From Pseudochryseolinea flava (GTDB lineage Bacteria; Bacteroidota; Bacteroidia; Cytophagales; Cyclobacteriaceae), in the NCBI RefSeq assembly GCF_003286915.1, contig NZ_QMFY01000022.1, forward strand, positions 1-64,000: a stretch of 64,000 nt of DNA, given 5' to 3'. Each line of letters starts with the position of its first letter. Position 1 is the stretch's first letter. The position numbers and the translations under genes are program-made. Below the pieces are notes generated by a model that was given only the letters and a program-made list of their open reading frames with translations, was not told the DNA's origin and did no database searches. This document shows positions 63,757 through 64,000 of the stretch, piece after piece.

Positions 63757-64000
63757 CTAACGATCCCCCAATAGCTCAACGAAGAACGTCATCGCCTCCG
63801 GATTGCGTAAGCTACCGGCATTAACAACTTTCTTCGGATCTTTTCCCATCAGAATTTTCTTCACGGGTGTTTCGGTTTTTTTTCCGCTGATCGTGTAGGG
63901 GATGTCTTTTACGGCGATGATTTCATCGGGAACGTGACGTGGACTGTATGCGCTGCGAATCGTGTTGTTGATTTTCTTTTTGATGTCGTCGGTCAGGGGC
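63757..64000 (-). CDS. Acetoacetyl-CoA synthetase, C-terminal part (partial)
   Basis: 81 codons up to the right edge. The frame reads SPRHVPDEIIAVKDIPYT, then SGKKTETPVKKILMGKDP and ends in FFVELLGDR. SPRHVPDEI and SGKKxExPVKKIL are typical of acetoacetate-CoA ligases and include the catalytic Lys of the acyl-adenylate family. It activates acetoacetate with ATP and CoA. Confidence 0.87.
   Translation of the reverse strand, partial: PLTDDIKKKINNTIRSAYSPRHVPDEIIAVKDIPYTISGKKTETPVKKILMGKDPKKVVNAGSLRNPEAMTFFVELLGDR

Overview
The window looks like the chromosome of a Bacteroidota species, most likely in the Cytophagales. The support is two proteins with type IX secretion C-terminal sorting domains, a gliding-motility gldC gene, TonB-dependent receptors with an N-terminal carboxypeptidase-regulatory-like domain, a type III glutamine synthetase, many lipoproteins, and promoters of the Bacteroidota form (TTG/TTTG, about 19-22 nt, TAnnTTTG). 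Genus cannot be fixed from sequence reading alone. No composition statistics or database searches were run; family calls rest on visible motifs, length and context.

Layout. 1-6.5 kb: tryptophan operon trpD-C-F-B-A, then a DAHP synthase and a YffB-type ArsC-family protein. 6.6-8.4 kb (minus): HAD hydrolase plus M50 membrane protease. 8.5-9.0 kb: a CAT-anticodon tRNA with its terminator and a frameshifted GIY-YIG gene. 8.9-16.5 kb (minus): ddl, a PASTA protein, two T9SS cargo proteins (one an M43 metalloprotease), and an Fe-S pair (NifU-like, Mrp). 16.6-23.9 kb (plus): dnaG, ribBA, a small exported protein, surE and glnN. 23.9-26.5 kb (minus): alpha/beta hydrolase and CtpA protease.

26.5-29.9 kb is the accessory part: about 1 kb of layered short-period repeats, then orphan genes that read as AT-richer than their neighbours (unknown protein, stand-alone CHASE2 lipoprotein, DUF433 antitoxin whose toxin has been deleted into a DUF4926 gene, unknown protein). 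29.9-34.7 kb (minus): a probable D-amino-acid use operon (GntP-family permease, DUF2071, RidA-like, D-threonine aldolase/D-serine dehydratase-like PLP enzyme, M19 dipeptidase). 35-41.5 kb: fabH, an Ig-domain lipoprotein with a decayed paralogue beside it, and leuS. 41.7-54.1 kb: DUF885 peptidase, a TonB receptor/periplasmic helical-repeat protein/LytS-LytTR module, a stand-alone response regulator, a lipoprotein, a TerB-FHA-like-ABCG fusion and a YdcF protein. 54.6-63.6 kb: rhodanese lipoprotein, SGNH lipoprotein with its TonB receptor, gldC and a GH127 arabinofuranosidase. The right edge cuts an acetoacetyl-CoA synthetase.

The most unusual material is non-coding. Several gaps hold degenerate tandem repeats of 7 or 8 nt. 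One of these exactly fills the space between two convergent genes; another is a telomere-like TTAGGGA/TTAGGAA array. One gap holds an 11-nt periodic array (about 26958-27183). A structured repeat of about 245 bp occurs twice in direct orientation 5.8 kb apart; one copy has inverted ends and a 7-bp flanking duplication like a non-autonomous transposon. Ordinary housekeeping stretches gave few findings.
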